Assembly (NCBI RefSeq): GCF_014648555.1 | Contig: NZ_BMRI01000017.1 | Coordinates: 1 to 45,569, forward strand | From: Kitasatospora griseola | GTDB taxonomy: Bacteria > Actinomycetota > Actinomycetes > Streptomycetales > Streptomycetaceae | Length of the DNA: 45,569 nucleotides | Direction: 5' to 3' | Part shown: one piece after another, positions 5,312 through 17,589 of the stretch | Position numbering within the stretch: position 1 is the stretch's first letter | Layout: each line of letters opens with the position of its first letter | The notes under the pieces: generated by a model | Seen by the model: only the letters and a program-made list of their open reading frames with translations | What the model was told of the DNA's origin: nothing | Database searches by the model: none | Position numbers and translations under genes: made by a program

Positions 5312-7870
5312 CTAGTTGAGCCGCTGAGTCGGAATGCGCAGGGTCAGGATCGCCATGTCGTCGGACGGCGGCTCGGGTGCGAAGCGCTCCACCGCGCGGT
5401 GCACGCGGGCGGCGACGGCACCCGCGGTGAGGCCCGCGCAGCCGGTCAGCACCTCGATCAGGCCGTCGTCACCGAGCATCCGGCGGCCCTCCCGGCGTTC
5501 GGTGACGCCGTCCGTCACGCACAGCAGCACCTCGCCCGGGGCGAGCACCAACTCCTCGGCGGTCAGATCGAGTTCGTCCATCACGCCGAGCAGCGGCTGC
5601 GGCGAGGCGGCCTGGTCGACCTGCCCGTCGGTGCGCAGCCGCAGCGGCAGTGGGTGGCCGGCGCAGACCAGCGACAGCGCGGTCGAGCCGTCCTCGCGGG
5701 GCGTCAACTCGCCGTAGAGCAGGGTGAGGAAGCGGGCCCGGCTGCCCTCGTCGAGGATCGCCGCGTTCAGTCGGGTGAGGACCTGCGGGGCGCTCAGGCC
5801 CTCGCGGGCCAGCAGGCGCAGCGAGTTGCGGGCCAGGCCGGTGACCGAGGCGGCCTCGGGGCCGGTGCCGCAGACGTCGCCGATGGCGAAGCCGTAGGTG
5901 CCCTCGCGGATCGGGAACAGGTCGTAGAAGTCGCCGCCGACCTCGTTGCCCTCGCCGGCGGCCTGGTAGAACACCTCGACCTCGACGCCGGGGATCTTCG
6001 GCAGCTCCGGCGGCAGCAGGGCGCGTTGGAAGGCCTGCGAGGTGGCGGTGCGCTCCGAGTAGAGGCGGGAGTTGTCGAGCGCCAGGGCGGCCCGGCGGGA
6101 CAGGTCCTCGCCGAGTTCCAGGATCTCCTGGCGGAACCGGACGCCGCGCCGGGTGCCGAGCACCAGCAGGCCGATCACCCGGTTGCGGGCGGACAGCGGC
6201 AGCACCACCGTCTCGCCGAGCAGGCCGGCCAGTTCGGGGCTGTCGGCCAGGCCCAGGGCGCGGGCGGTGTCGGCCGGCGCCGTCCACGGGCAGGCCCCGG
6301 GGCTGAACTCCGCCTCCGGGGCGGGGGACTTGTCGAGCAGGGCGCGCAGCGCGTCGATCCGGTCCTCGTCCTCGTGCAGCACGAAGGCGAGTTCGGCGCC
6401 CGCGGCGGCGTCCGCGGTGGTGTAGACGGCGCACCAGGACGCCAGGGTGGGGATCGCCATCTGCGCCATCAGGGCGAGCGTCTGCTCGTGCTCCAGGGTG
6501 CCCGCGAGCAGGTCGGAGGCCTCGACCAGGAAGGACAGCGAGCCGCGCCGCAGCCGCTCCAACTCGCCGAGCCGGGCGCTCTCCAGGGCCAGCGCGATCC
6601 GGTCGGCGGCGAACTGCAGGCGCAGCGCGTCCTCGTTGTCGTAGCGGCCTGGTGGGGCGGCGGCCACCCCGAGCGAGCCGGTCAGCCGGCCCTCGACCTT
6701 CAGCGGGACGGTGATCAGCGAGCGCAGGTCGGTACCGGCCAGCAGCGGCGCGGCGCCGGGCCGCACGGCCAGGTCCTCGTGGACGGCCGGGAGCCGGGCC
6801 GAGTCGAAGCGCCCGCCGCCGCCGTCGATGGGCAGCCGGGCGAAGCGGCGGGCCGGGCCGGCCAGGCCGGTGGCGGCGCGCAGTTCGAACTCGGTCTCGT
6901 CCTCACTGGTGAGCATCAGGTAGGCGGCGTCCGCGTCGAGCAGGTCGCGGGCGCGTTCGACGATCCGCTGCAGCAGGCTGGACAGGTCGTCGGGGGAGAC
7001 CGGGCCGACCAGCAGGTCGAGCGGTTCGACGGCGGTGGTGACGGCCTCGGTGGACGCGGTGGCGGTGCCCGGGGTGCGCAGCACCGCCCGGTCGGACTCG
7101 CGCACCAGCAGGCACAGCACGATCGGCGCGCCCTCGCTGTCGCGCAGCCGGACGTGGGTGCCGTACACCTCGCGGGCGGAGCCGTCGCCGCCGCGCACCG
7201 TGTAGCTGCCCTCCCAGCGGGCCAGCCGCAGGGTGTCGCCGAGCCCGAGGCCGGGGGTCTGCGGCCAGACGGCGAGTTCCGCCCAGGGGCGGCCGAACAC
7301 GGCGTCGGCGGGGCGGTGGAAGAGCGATTCGGCGTCGGCGTTCCAGTGCCGGATCCGGCCGTGGTCGTCGAGCTGGACGACGGCGACCCGCACCGGCCCG
7401 TTCGCGGCGGGCAGTTCGCCGCCGGGCAGGCTGGGCAGCGCGTACCGCGTGCCGGGCTGCTGCTCGGGCAGGGTGAGGCGGAACCACACGGTCTTCCGGC
7501 CGGCCGCGTACTCGACGCCCCAGCTGCTGGACAGCGCCGAGCACATCAGCAGGCCGCGGCCGCCCTCGCCGTCAGGGTCGGCGTACCGGTCCGAGTTGAG
7601 CGTCACATTGGCGAAGGAGTCCTGGCCGCGCTCCGGGTGCCGGTCGCTGACCTCGATCCGGACGGTCTCCTCCTCGCGCAGGCAGGCCACCTCGGCGGCC
7701 GTCCCGGCGTGCACCACGGCGTTCGTGACGAGTTCGCTGACCAGCACCACGGCGTCGTCCACCACCTCGGGCAGGTCCCACCCGAGCAGGGCGTCCCGGA
7801 CGAAGCCGCGGGCCGCGGCGGCCGACCGGTCGACCGGTTCGAAGGTGGCGGCTGCGCGCGCGGTGACCAC
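5312..7870 (-). CDS. osaC: OsaC-like multidomain regulator: kinase, PAS, GAF, GAF, SpoIIE phosphatase
   Basis: An ~852-residue cytosolic protein. An RsbW-like ATPase domain comes first (about residues 10-140, ELVTNAVVHAG N-box, DGEGGRGLLM G-box). It is followed by a PAS domain (about 155-265), two GAF domains (about 300-440 and 455-610) and a C-terminal PP2C/SpoIIE phosphatase (about 640-850). The phosphatase metal ligands are visible in GGDFYD, IGDVCG, VTDGVTE and SDDM. This architecture and the divergent osaA-osaB neighbours identify OsaC, reported in S. coelicolor to modulate SigB after osmotic stress. Both kinase and phosphatase motifs look intact, so it could phosphorylate and dephosphorylate anti-anti-sigma partners. 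GTG at 7870 is preferred because AGAGGAG lies 8 bases upstream; GTG at 7876 is possible but the spacing would be only 2. A GGGTAC-type promoter lies upstream. Confidence 0.9.
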   Translation of the reverse strand: MVTARAAATFEPVDRSAAAARGFVRDALLGWDLPEVVDDAVVLVSELVTNAVVHAGTAAEVACLREEETVRIEVSDRHPERGQDSFANVTLNSDRYADPDGEGGRGLLMCSALSSSWGVEYAAGRKTVWFRLTLPEQQPGTRYALPSLPGGELPAANGPVRVAVVQLDDHGRIRHWNADAESLFHRPADAVFGRPWAELAVWPQTPGLGLGDTLRLARWEGSYTVRGGDGSAREVYGTHVRLRDSEGAPIVLCLLVRESDRAVLRTPGTATASTEAVTTAVEPLDLLVGPVSPDDLSSLLQRIVERARDLLDADAAYLMLTSEDETEFELRAATGLAGPARRFARLPIDGGGGRFDSARLPAVHEDLAVRPGAAPLLAGTDLRSLITVPLKVEGRLTGSLGVAAAPPGRYDNEDALRLQFAADRIALALESARLGELERLRRGSLSFLVEASDLLAGTLEHEQTLALMAQMAIPTLASWCAVYTTADAAAGAELAFVLHEDEDRIDALRALLDKSPAPEAEFSPGACPWTAPADTARALGLADSPELAGLLGETVVLPLSARNRVIGLLVLGTRRGVRFRQEILELGEDLSRRAALALDNSRLYSERTATSQAFQRALLPPELPKIPGVEVEVFYQAAGEGNEVGGDFYDLFPIREGTYGFAIGDVCGTGPEAASVTGLARNSLRLLAREGLSAPQVLTRLNAAILDEGSRARFLTLLYGELTPREDGSTALSLVCAGHPLPLRLRTDGQVDQAASPQPLLGVMDELDLTAEELVLAPGEVLLCVTDGVTERREGRRMLGDDGLIEVLTGCAGLTAGAVAARVHRAVERFAPEPPSDDMAILTLRIPTQRLN

Positions 7871-7977
7871 GGCCACGTCTCCTCTGCTGCTGGTACGGCG
7901 GGTGGATGAGGTCCTGCGGCGGGCCGGGGCGGAGGTCGCCTCGGCACGGTGCGGCCCTCCACCCTACTTTCCGGTTG

Positions 7978-8005
7978 GTACCCCGCGGGGGCGGGGCGCT
8001 GAAAC
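7978..8005 (-). promoter_or_regulatory. Candidate SigB-type promoter of osaC
   Basis: On the minus strand, GTTTCA (8000-8005) and GGGTAC (7978-7983) are separated by 16 bases. They resemble the stress-sigma consensus GNNT-N14-16-GGGTAY, except that the spacing after GTTT is 18, two longer than usual. The inferred leader to osaC is about 95-100 bases. Functional use is inferred. Confidence 0.45.
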
Positions 8006-8096
8006 AAGCCCCTGGGGGTGATTTCCTTCACCACTTTCCCCGGTCGTTCCCCTGGTCGCCCGGGAAAACCCCCCGCAACCGGTCCGACACCGGGTG

Positions 8097-8114
8097 CCAG
8101 TGCTGTCACACTGG
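8097..8114. promoter_or_regulatory. Inverted repeat in the osaC-osaA divergent region
   Basis: CCAGTG and CACTGG flank the six bases CTGTCA, a perfect 6-6-6 dyad about 113 bases upstream of osaA. The rest of the 356-base gap (7871-8226) holds the GGGTAC motif above and a weak -10-like TACGGT at 8143-8148 facing osaA. A regulator site is plausible but unproven. Confidence 0.35.
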
Positions 8115-8226
8115 GGGGTCCGTGTGCCGTCGCCCACCGCAGTACGGTCGAGGGGACGGCGGGGAATCGACGGGCCGTTCGCCGGCCCTTCCGCCGCGGT
8201 GACAGTGAGGACCTGGGAGGGCCCCG

Positions 8227-12858
<4,632 letters not shown>

Positions 12859-12870
12859 CCGCCGCCCGAC

Positions 12871-12894
12871 GGGGCCGCCCGCGCTGGCGGCCCC
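12871..12894 (+). terminator. Terminator-like hairpin after osaA
   Basis: A perfect 9-bp all-GC stem (GGGGCCGCC with GGCGGCCCC) and the 6-base loop CGCGCT, 12 bases after the osaA stop. There is no T run. It separates osaA from the independent osaB promoter. Confidence 0.65.
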
Positions 12895-12960
12895 GGCCGG
12901 GAACCCGGTAAGGTCACCCGTCGTTGCCAACAGTGACCGGACGGTGACGCCCGGCACCGG

Positions 12961-12983
12961 GCCTGTGGCGGGCAAGGGGGTAC
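12961..12983 (+). promoter_or_regulatory. Candidate SigB-type promoter of osaB
   Basis: GGGTAC (12978-12983) is preceded by GCCT (12961-12964) with 13 bases between. This resembles GNNT-N14-16-GGGTAY with a spacer one base short. Transcription from it would start near 12990 and give a leader of about 70 bases before the preferred GTG start at 13063. Confidence 0.4.
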
Positions 12984-13062
12984 GGCTAGCATGACCGGGG
13001 CAGTGATGGGCGGCACGAAGGTGCCCGCTCTGGGGAAACAACCGGCAGGAGGGCGGGTCCTG

Positions 13063-13698
13063 GTGCAGAAGGCGAAGATCCTCCTGGTCGACGACCGTCC
13101 GGAGAACCTGCTCGCCCTGGAGGCGATCCTCTCCGCGCTCGACCAGACACTGGTGCGCGCCTCCTCCGGCGAGGAGGCGCTCAAGGCACTTCTCACCGAC
13201 GATTTCGCGGTCATCCTGCTGGACGTCCAGATGCCGGGCATGGACGGCTTCGAGACCGCCGCGCACATCAAGCGTCGCGAGCGGACCAGGGATATCCCGA
13301 TCATCTTCCTGACCGCGATCAACCACGGTCCGCACCACACCTTCCGCGGCTACGCGGCCGGTGCGGTCGACTACATCTCGAAGCCCTTCGACCCGTGGGT
13401 GCTGCGCGCCAAGGTCTCCGTCTTCGTCGACCTCTACCAGAAGAACACCCAGCTCAAGGAGCAGGCCGCGCTGCTGCGCCTGCAACTGGAGACGGACGAG
13501 GAACCGGCCATCGGCGGGGCGCTGCTCGGCGAACTGTCGGCCCGGCTGGCCGCCGTCGAGGAACAGGCCGAGGCGCTCACCAAGCAGCTCGACGCCACCG
13601 CCGACAGCGCCGGAGCCGCCGCGACCGCCGCCCACCTGGAGCGCAAACTGGTCGGCCTGCGCCGGGCCCTGGACGCACTGCGCCCCGGCGCGAACTGA
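13063..13698 (+). CDS. osaB: OsaB-like response regulator with C-terminal coiled coil
   Basis: A 211-residue protein. Residues 1-125 form a receiver domain with the acidic pair Asp10/Asp11, phospho-acceptor Asp54 (VILLDVQMPGMDG), the LTA switch Thr and the conserved Lys of YISKPFDP. The remaining ~85 residues are a charged coiled coil with no recognisable DNA-binding or enzymatic domain. It corresponds to OsaB, partner of the hybrid kinase OsaA and needed for osmoadaptation in S. coelicolor. GTG at 13063 is chosen because AGGAGGG lies 9 bases upstream; an in-frame ATG at 12991 would add 24 residues but falls at the predicted transcription start. Output probably runs through protein contacts rather than direct DNA binding, which is an inference from the missing domain. 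Confidence 0.92.
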   Translation: MQKAKILLVDDRPENLLALEAILSALDQTLVRASSGEEALKALLTDDFAVILLDVQMPGMDGFETAAHIKRRERTRDIPIIFLTAINHGPHHTFRGYAAGAVDYISKPFDPWVLRAKVSVFVDLYQKNTQLKEQAALLRLQLETDEEPAIGGALLGELSARLAAVEEQAEALTKQLDATADSAGAAATAAHLERKLVGLRRALDALRPGAN

Positions 13699-13701
13699 GC
13701 G

Positions 13702-13746
13702 GCCGTCAGCGTCACTCGTCCGGGTGGTTCACGGGCCGCTGACGGC
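13702..13746 (+). terminator. Terminator-like hairpin after osaB
   Basis: A perfect 10-bp stem (13702-13711 with 13737-13746) enclosing 25 bases, starting 3 bases after the osaB stop. The long loop makes it less certain than the others. No clear promoter for ftsK was recognised in 13747-13819. Confidence 0.45.
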
Positions 13747-13819
13747 GCGTCGACGGCGCAACCCGCCGAAGTGCTCCCGCGCATGTCCGGGGCCGGGTCG
13801 CGCCGGTAGGCTGCCCTCC

Positions 13820-16489
13820 ATGGCCACACGAACGCCCGGAAGCGCCGCCGCACGCACCAGCAAGCCCGGGCCGGCCAAGAAGACACCGGCGAAGAAGGCC
13901 GCCGCGGCCAAACCGGCCGCCAAGAAGGCCCCGGCGAAGAAGTCCCCGGCCAAGAAGGCGGCCGCGGCACCCGTGCCGCCGCCCCGGCCGATACTCTTCC
14001 GGGCCGTCCGCCGGATCTGGCTGGGCCTGGCCAACGCCATCGGCGCGGTCTTCCGCAGCTACGGGCACGGCGCCCGCAACCTGCACCCGGAGCACCGCAG
14101 GGACGGCGTGGCGCTGCTGCTGCTGGCGCTCACCCTGGTGACCGCCGCCGGCACCTGGTTCACCCCGCAGGGCTGGTTCGGCGAGGCCGCCACCGCCGTG
14201 GTCTCCGGCCTGTTCGGCCGCCTCGACGTGCTGGTGCCTTTCCTGCTGGGCGCCATGACGCTGCGGCTGATGCGCCACCCCGACATGCCCGAGGCCAACG
14301 GCCGGATAGTGATCGGCCTCACCGCGCTGGTGGTCGCCGTGCTCGGCCTGGTCCACATCGGCTGCGGCGCGCCCGCCATGGGCTCCGGCGCCACCCGGAT
14401 CCGGCAGGCCGGCGGCCTGATCGGCTGGGCCGGATCCACCCCGATGATGGCCGCCGCCGGCCCGCTGCTGGCCGTTCCGCTGCTGCTGCTGCTCGCCGTC
14501 TTCGGCCTGCTGGTGGTCACCGCCACCCCCATCAACCGCATCCCGCAGCGCCTGCGCCTGCTGGGCGTCCGCCTGGGCGTCGCCGAACCGCTGCCCGGCG
14601 AGTTCGAGGACGCCGGGCCGGGCGCCGACGACCGGGAGTACTCCACCGCCCCGCCGGAGGACGCCGACCCGGACGCGCTGCCGATCACCATCGAGGACGA
14701 CGACGCCCGCCCCAGGCGCCGCCGCCGCAAGCAGGCCGAGTCGGACGCGGCGGAGTCCGCGCCGGTCTCCTTCGAGAAGGACCCGTACCAGACCCGCGAC
14801 CTGGCCGCCGGCGTCGCCGCCGACCTCGTGGACGGCGCACTGCTGTTCGGGGTGGCCGGCTCGCCGACGGTGGCCGGCGTGGTCGGGCAGGTCAAGGACG
14901 CTGAGCCGTATTCAACAACGGGTGCGCCACCCGAGGAGCCCTGGCCGTCCGAGGCGCCCGCCGCCCGGGCCCCCGACGGCCACGGCGAGGCCCCGGCCCG
15001 GATGGAACAGCTCCAGCTGTCCAGCGGTGCCGGCTACGCCCTGCCGTCGCTGGACCTGCTGGAGCGCGGCGCGCCCGCCAAGGCCCACACGCAGGTCAAC
15101 GACGACATCCGCGCCCAGCTCACCGGCGTGTTCGCCGAGTTCAAGGTGGACGCCAAGGTCACCGGCTTCAGCCGCGGCCCGACGGTCACCCGCTACGAGG
15201 TCGAGCTCGGCCCCGCCGTCAAGGTCGAGCGGATCACCGCGCTGGCGAAGAACATCGCCTACGCGGTGGCCACCCCCGACGTGCGGATCATCTCGCCGAT
15301 CCCCGGCAAGTCCGCGGTCGGCGTGGAGATCCCCAACCGGGACCGCGAGATGGTCACCCTCGGCGACCTGCTGCGCTCGCGCAGCGCCGCCGAGGACACC
15401 CACCCGATGGTGGTCGGCATGGGCAAGGACGTCGAGGGCCACACCGTGATGGCCAACCTGGCGAAGATGCCGCACGTGCTGGTGGCCGGCGCCACCGGCG
15501 CGGGCAAGTCGTCCTGCATCAACTGCCTGATCACCTCGGTGCTGGTGCGCGCCACCCCCGACGAGGTCCGGATGGTGCTGGTCGACCCCAAGCGGGTCGA
15601 GCTGACCGCCTACGAGGGCATCCCGCACCTGATCACGCCGATCATCACCAACCCGAAGAAGGCCGCCGAGGCCCTCCAGTGGGTGGTGCGCGAGATGGAC
15701 ATGCGCTACGACGACCTGGCGGCCTACGGCTTCCGACACGTCGACGACTTCAACGCTGCGGTGCGGGCCGGCACCGTGCAGCCGCCGCTGGGCAGCGAAC
15801 GCGAGCTGACGCCCTACCCGTACCTGCTGGTGATCGTCGACGAGCTGGCCGACCTGATGATGGTCGCCCCGCGCGACGTCGAGGACTCGGTGGTCCGGAT
15901 CACCCAGCTGGCCCGCGCCGCCGGAATCCACCTGGTGCTGGCCACCCAGCGCCCCTCGGTGGACGTGGTCACCGGCCTGATCAAGGCCAACGTGCCGTCC
16001 CGGCTGGCCTTCGCCACCTCGGCGATGGCCGACTCCCGGGTCATCCTCGACCAGCCCGGTGCGGAGAAGCTGATCGGCAAGGGCGACGCGCTGTTCCTGC
16101 CGATGGGCGCCTCCAAGCCGGTCCGCATGCAGGGCGCGTTCGTCACCGAGGCGGAGATCGCCAAGATCGTCCAGCACTGCAAGGACCAGCTGGCGGCCCG
16201 CTACCGGGACGACGTGGTGGTCGGGTCCGGCCCGAAGAAGGAGATCGACGAGGAGATCGGCGACGACCTCGACCTGCTGGTGCAGGCCGTCGAACTGGTC
16301 GTCACCACCCAGTTCGGCTCCACCTCGATGCTCCAGCGCAAACTCCGGGTCGGCTTCGCCAAGGCCGGCCGACTGATGGACCTGATGGAGTCGCGCGGCA
16401 TCGTCGGCCCCAGCGAGGGCTCCAAGGCCCGCGACGTGCTGGTCAAACCGGACGAACTGGACGGCGTGCTGATCACCCTGCGGGGGTGA
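13820..16489 (+). CDS. ftsK: DNA translocase FtsK/SpoIIIE
   Basis: An 889-residue septal DNA pump that moves chromosome termini through closing septa. The N-terminus (residues ~15-50) is a Lys/Ala/Pro-rich, histone-H1-like tail. About four to five membrane spans follow (~95-245), then an acidic linker, then the motor: Walker A GATGAGKS (557-564), Walker B VIVDELADL (Asp674), the conserved ATQRPSVDVVTG, and a C-terminal gamma winged helix (about 820-885) that reads orientation sequences. The ATG at 13820 is chosen because upstream codons in frame lie in the osaB gene and are not conserved-looking. Shine-Dalgarno support is weak. The position upstream of rimO-pgsA-cinA-clgR is the standard actinobacterial order. 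Confidence 0.96.
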   Translation: MATRTPGSAAARTSKPGPAKKTPAKKAAAAKPAAKKAPAKKSPAKKAAAAPVPPPRPILFRAVRRIWLGLANAIGAVFRSYGHGARNLHPEHRRDGVALLLLALTLVTAAGTWFTPQGWFGEAATAVVSGLFGRLDVLVPFLLGAMTLRLMRHPDMPEANGRIVIGLTALVVAVLGLVHIGCGAPAMGSGATRIRQAGGLIGWAGSTPMMAAAGPLLAVPLLLLLAVFGLLVVTATPINRIPQRLRLLGVRLGVAEPLPGEFEDAGPGADDREYSTAPPEDADPDALPITIEDDDARPRRRRRKQAESDAAESAPVSFEKDPYQTRDLAAGVAADLVDGALLFGVAGSPTVAGVVGQVKDAEPYSTTGAPPEEPWPSEAPAARAPDGHGEAPARMEQLQLSSGAGYALPSLDLLERGAPAKAHTQVNDDIRAQLTGVFAEFKVDAKVTGFSRGPTVTRYEVELGPAVKVERITALAKNIAYAVATPDVRIISPIPGKSAVGVEIPNRDREMVTLGDLLRSRSAAEDTHPMVVGMGKDVEGHTVMANLAKMPHVLVAGATGAGKSSCINCLITSVLVRATPDEVRMVLVDPKRVELTAYEGIPHLITPIITNPKKAAEALQWVVREMDMRYDDLAAYGFRHVDDFNAAVRAGTVQPPLGSERELTPYPYLLVIVDELADLMMVAPRDVEDSVVRITQLARAAGIHLVLATQRPSVDVVTGLIKANVPSRLAFATSAMADSRVILDQPGAEKLIGKGDALFLPMGASKPVRMQGAFVTEAEIAKIVQHCKDQLAARYRDDVVVGSGPKKEIDEEIGDDLDLLVQAVELVVTTQFGSTSMLQRKLRVGFAKAGRLMDLMESRGIVGPSEGSKARDVLVKPDELDGVLITLRG

Positions 16490-16491
16490 GC

Positions 16492-16534
16492 GACGGGTGG
16501 TCCCGATGGCCGGAAAGCGAGGTGACTACCCGTC
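16492..16534 (+). terminator. Possible terminator after ftsK
   Basis: An 11-bp stem with one G-T pair (GACGGGTGGTC at 16492-16502 with GACTACCCGTC at 16524-16534) and a 21-base loop, 2 bases after the ftsK stop. Without a T run it is only a candidate. Confidence 0.45.
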
Positions 16535-16576
16535 AACTTCAGTAGCAGAACTGTGGCACGTTCGGGCCCCCTCCGG

Positions 16577-16607
16577 TTGAGAAACGTTACGGCACCACCC
16601 CTAGACT
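16577..16607 (+). promoter_or_regulatory. Candidate housekeeping promoter of the RodZ-like gene
   Basis: TTGAGA (16577-16582) and TAGACT (16602-16607) with a 19-base spacer. Start of transcription would be near 16614, giving a leader of about 34 bases to the GTG at 16648, which has AAAGG 8 bases upstream. Confidence 0.5.
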
Positions 16608-16647
16608 GGTTCCTCAGCAGGTGGCCTCCGCTCGAAAGGCGTGCCCA

Positions 16648-17517
16648 GTGACCATCGGCAAGTCCCCCCGCCGCTCCGCCTCCGGCTCCTCCGCGTCCGC
16701 CTCCGCCGGCCCGGAGCGCCCCGCGGAGCCGAGTCACGCCGCCGACGGGCCGAGCATCGGGCGGCTGCTCGCCAGGGCCCGGATCGACGCCGGCCTGACG
16801 GTCGACCAGGTCAGCACCCGCACCCGGATCCGGGTGCCGATCGTGCACGCCGTCGAGGCCGACGACTTCGACCGCTGCGGCGGCGCCTTCTACGCCCGCG
16901 GCCACCTGCGGCTGCTGGCCCGGGAGGTCGGCCTGGACGGCGAGGCGCTGGTCGCCCGCTACGACGCCGAGCACGGCGGGGGCGGCGCGTCCGCCACCCG
17001 GCTGTTCGACGTCGGGCCGGTCACGGTCAAAGACCACCGCCGCCCGAACTGGACCGGCGCGATGGTCGCCGCGATCGTCGCGGTGGTCGTGCTGATCGGC
17101 TACAACCTGGTCGGCTCCTCGTCCCCCGCCGGCAACGGGCCCGGCGCGGCCAGCGCCCCGCTGCCCTCCGGCGTCTCCGCCCCGGCCACCCTGGAGGCCT
17201 CCGCGCAGCCGCCCGCCCCCGAGGCGGGCGCCGGGGCGGTGGCCGGCGCCCCCGCCGACAAGGTCACCGTCAAGCTGGTCGCCGGGCAGGACAAGAGCTG
17301 GGTCACCGCCAAGGACGGCAGCGGGAAGTCGCTGTTCTCCAACAACCTGGAAGCCGGCCAGGACCAGACCTTCACCGACCCGAAGAAGATCACTCTGGTG
17401 ATCGGCAACGCCGGGGCCGTGCACCTGTTCGTCAATGGCAAGGACCTCGGTCCGGCCGGTCAGGACGGCCAGGTGGTGCACCTCACCTACACCCCGGGCG
17501 ACCCGCAGGCGGGCTGA
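16648..17517 (+). CDS. RodZ-like helix-turn-helix membrane protein (HTH_25/DUF4115)
   Basis: A 289-residue protein. The N-terminal helix-turn-helix of the HTH_25 type (about 35-105: IGRLLARARIDAGLTVDQVS, then TRTRIRVPIVHAVEADDF) is followed by a single membrane span (about 138-156, VAAIVAVVVLIGYNLVG). Then comes an Ala/Pro-rich linker and a C-terminal extracytoplasmic beta domain of the DUF4115 type. This is the RodZ layout; in rods RodZ links MreB to wall synthesis, while in streptomycetes the gene routinely sits between ftsK and rimO and its role is not settled. GTG at 16648 has an AAAGG Shine-Dalgarno; the in-frame GTG at 16621 would lie almost on the predicted transcription start. Confidence 0.85.
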   Translation: MTIGKSPRRSASGSSASASAGPERPAEPSHAADGPSIGRLLARARIDAGLTVDQVSTRTRIRVPIVHAVEADDFDRCGGAFYARGHLRLLAREVGLDGEALVARYDAEHGGGGASATRLFDVGPVTVKDHRRPNWTGAMVAAIVAVVVLIGYNLVGSSSPAGNGPGAASAPLPSGVSAPATLEASAQPPAPEAGAGAVAGAPADKVTVKLVAGQDKSWVTAKDGSGKSLFSNNLEAGQDQTFTDPKKITLVIGNAGAVHLFVNGKDLGPAGQDGQVVHLTYTPGDPQAG

Positions 17518-17536
17518 TCCGGCCGCTCGATCGAAC

Positions 17537-17575
17537 CGCGCGCCCTCCGGGGGGAACTCCACCGGGGGGCGCGCG
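17537..17575 (+). terminator. Hairpin between the RodZ-like gene and rimO
   Basis: A perfect 9-bp GC stem (17537-17545 with 17567-17575) with a 21-base loop that can fold further (CCGGGGGG/CCACCGG), immediately followed by TTAATCTT. It probably ends the upstream transcript. The TAATCT after it may serve as the -10 of rimO, 7 bases before its ATG. Confidence 0.6.
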
Positions 17576-17589
17576 TTAATCTTGGCGTC

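Noticed and set aside
12991..13062. ATG start for osaB at 12991
   Set aside because: The added 24 residues precede the receiver fold, the ATG has no Shine-Dalgarno and lies at the predicted transcription start. GTG 13063 has AGGAGGG at good spacing.
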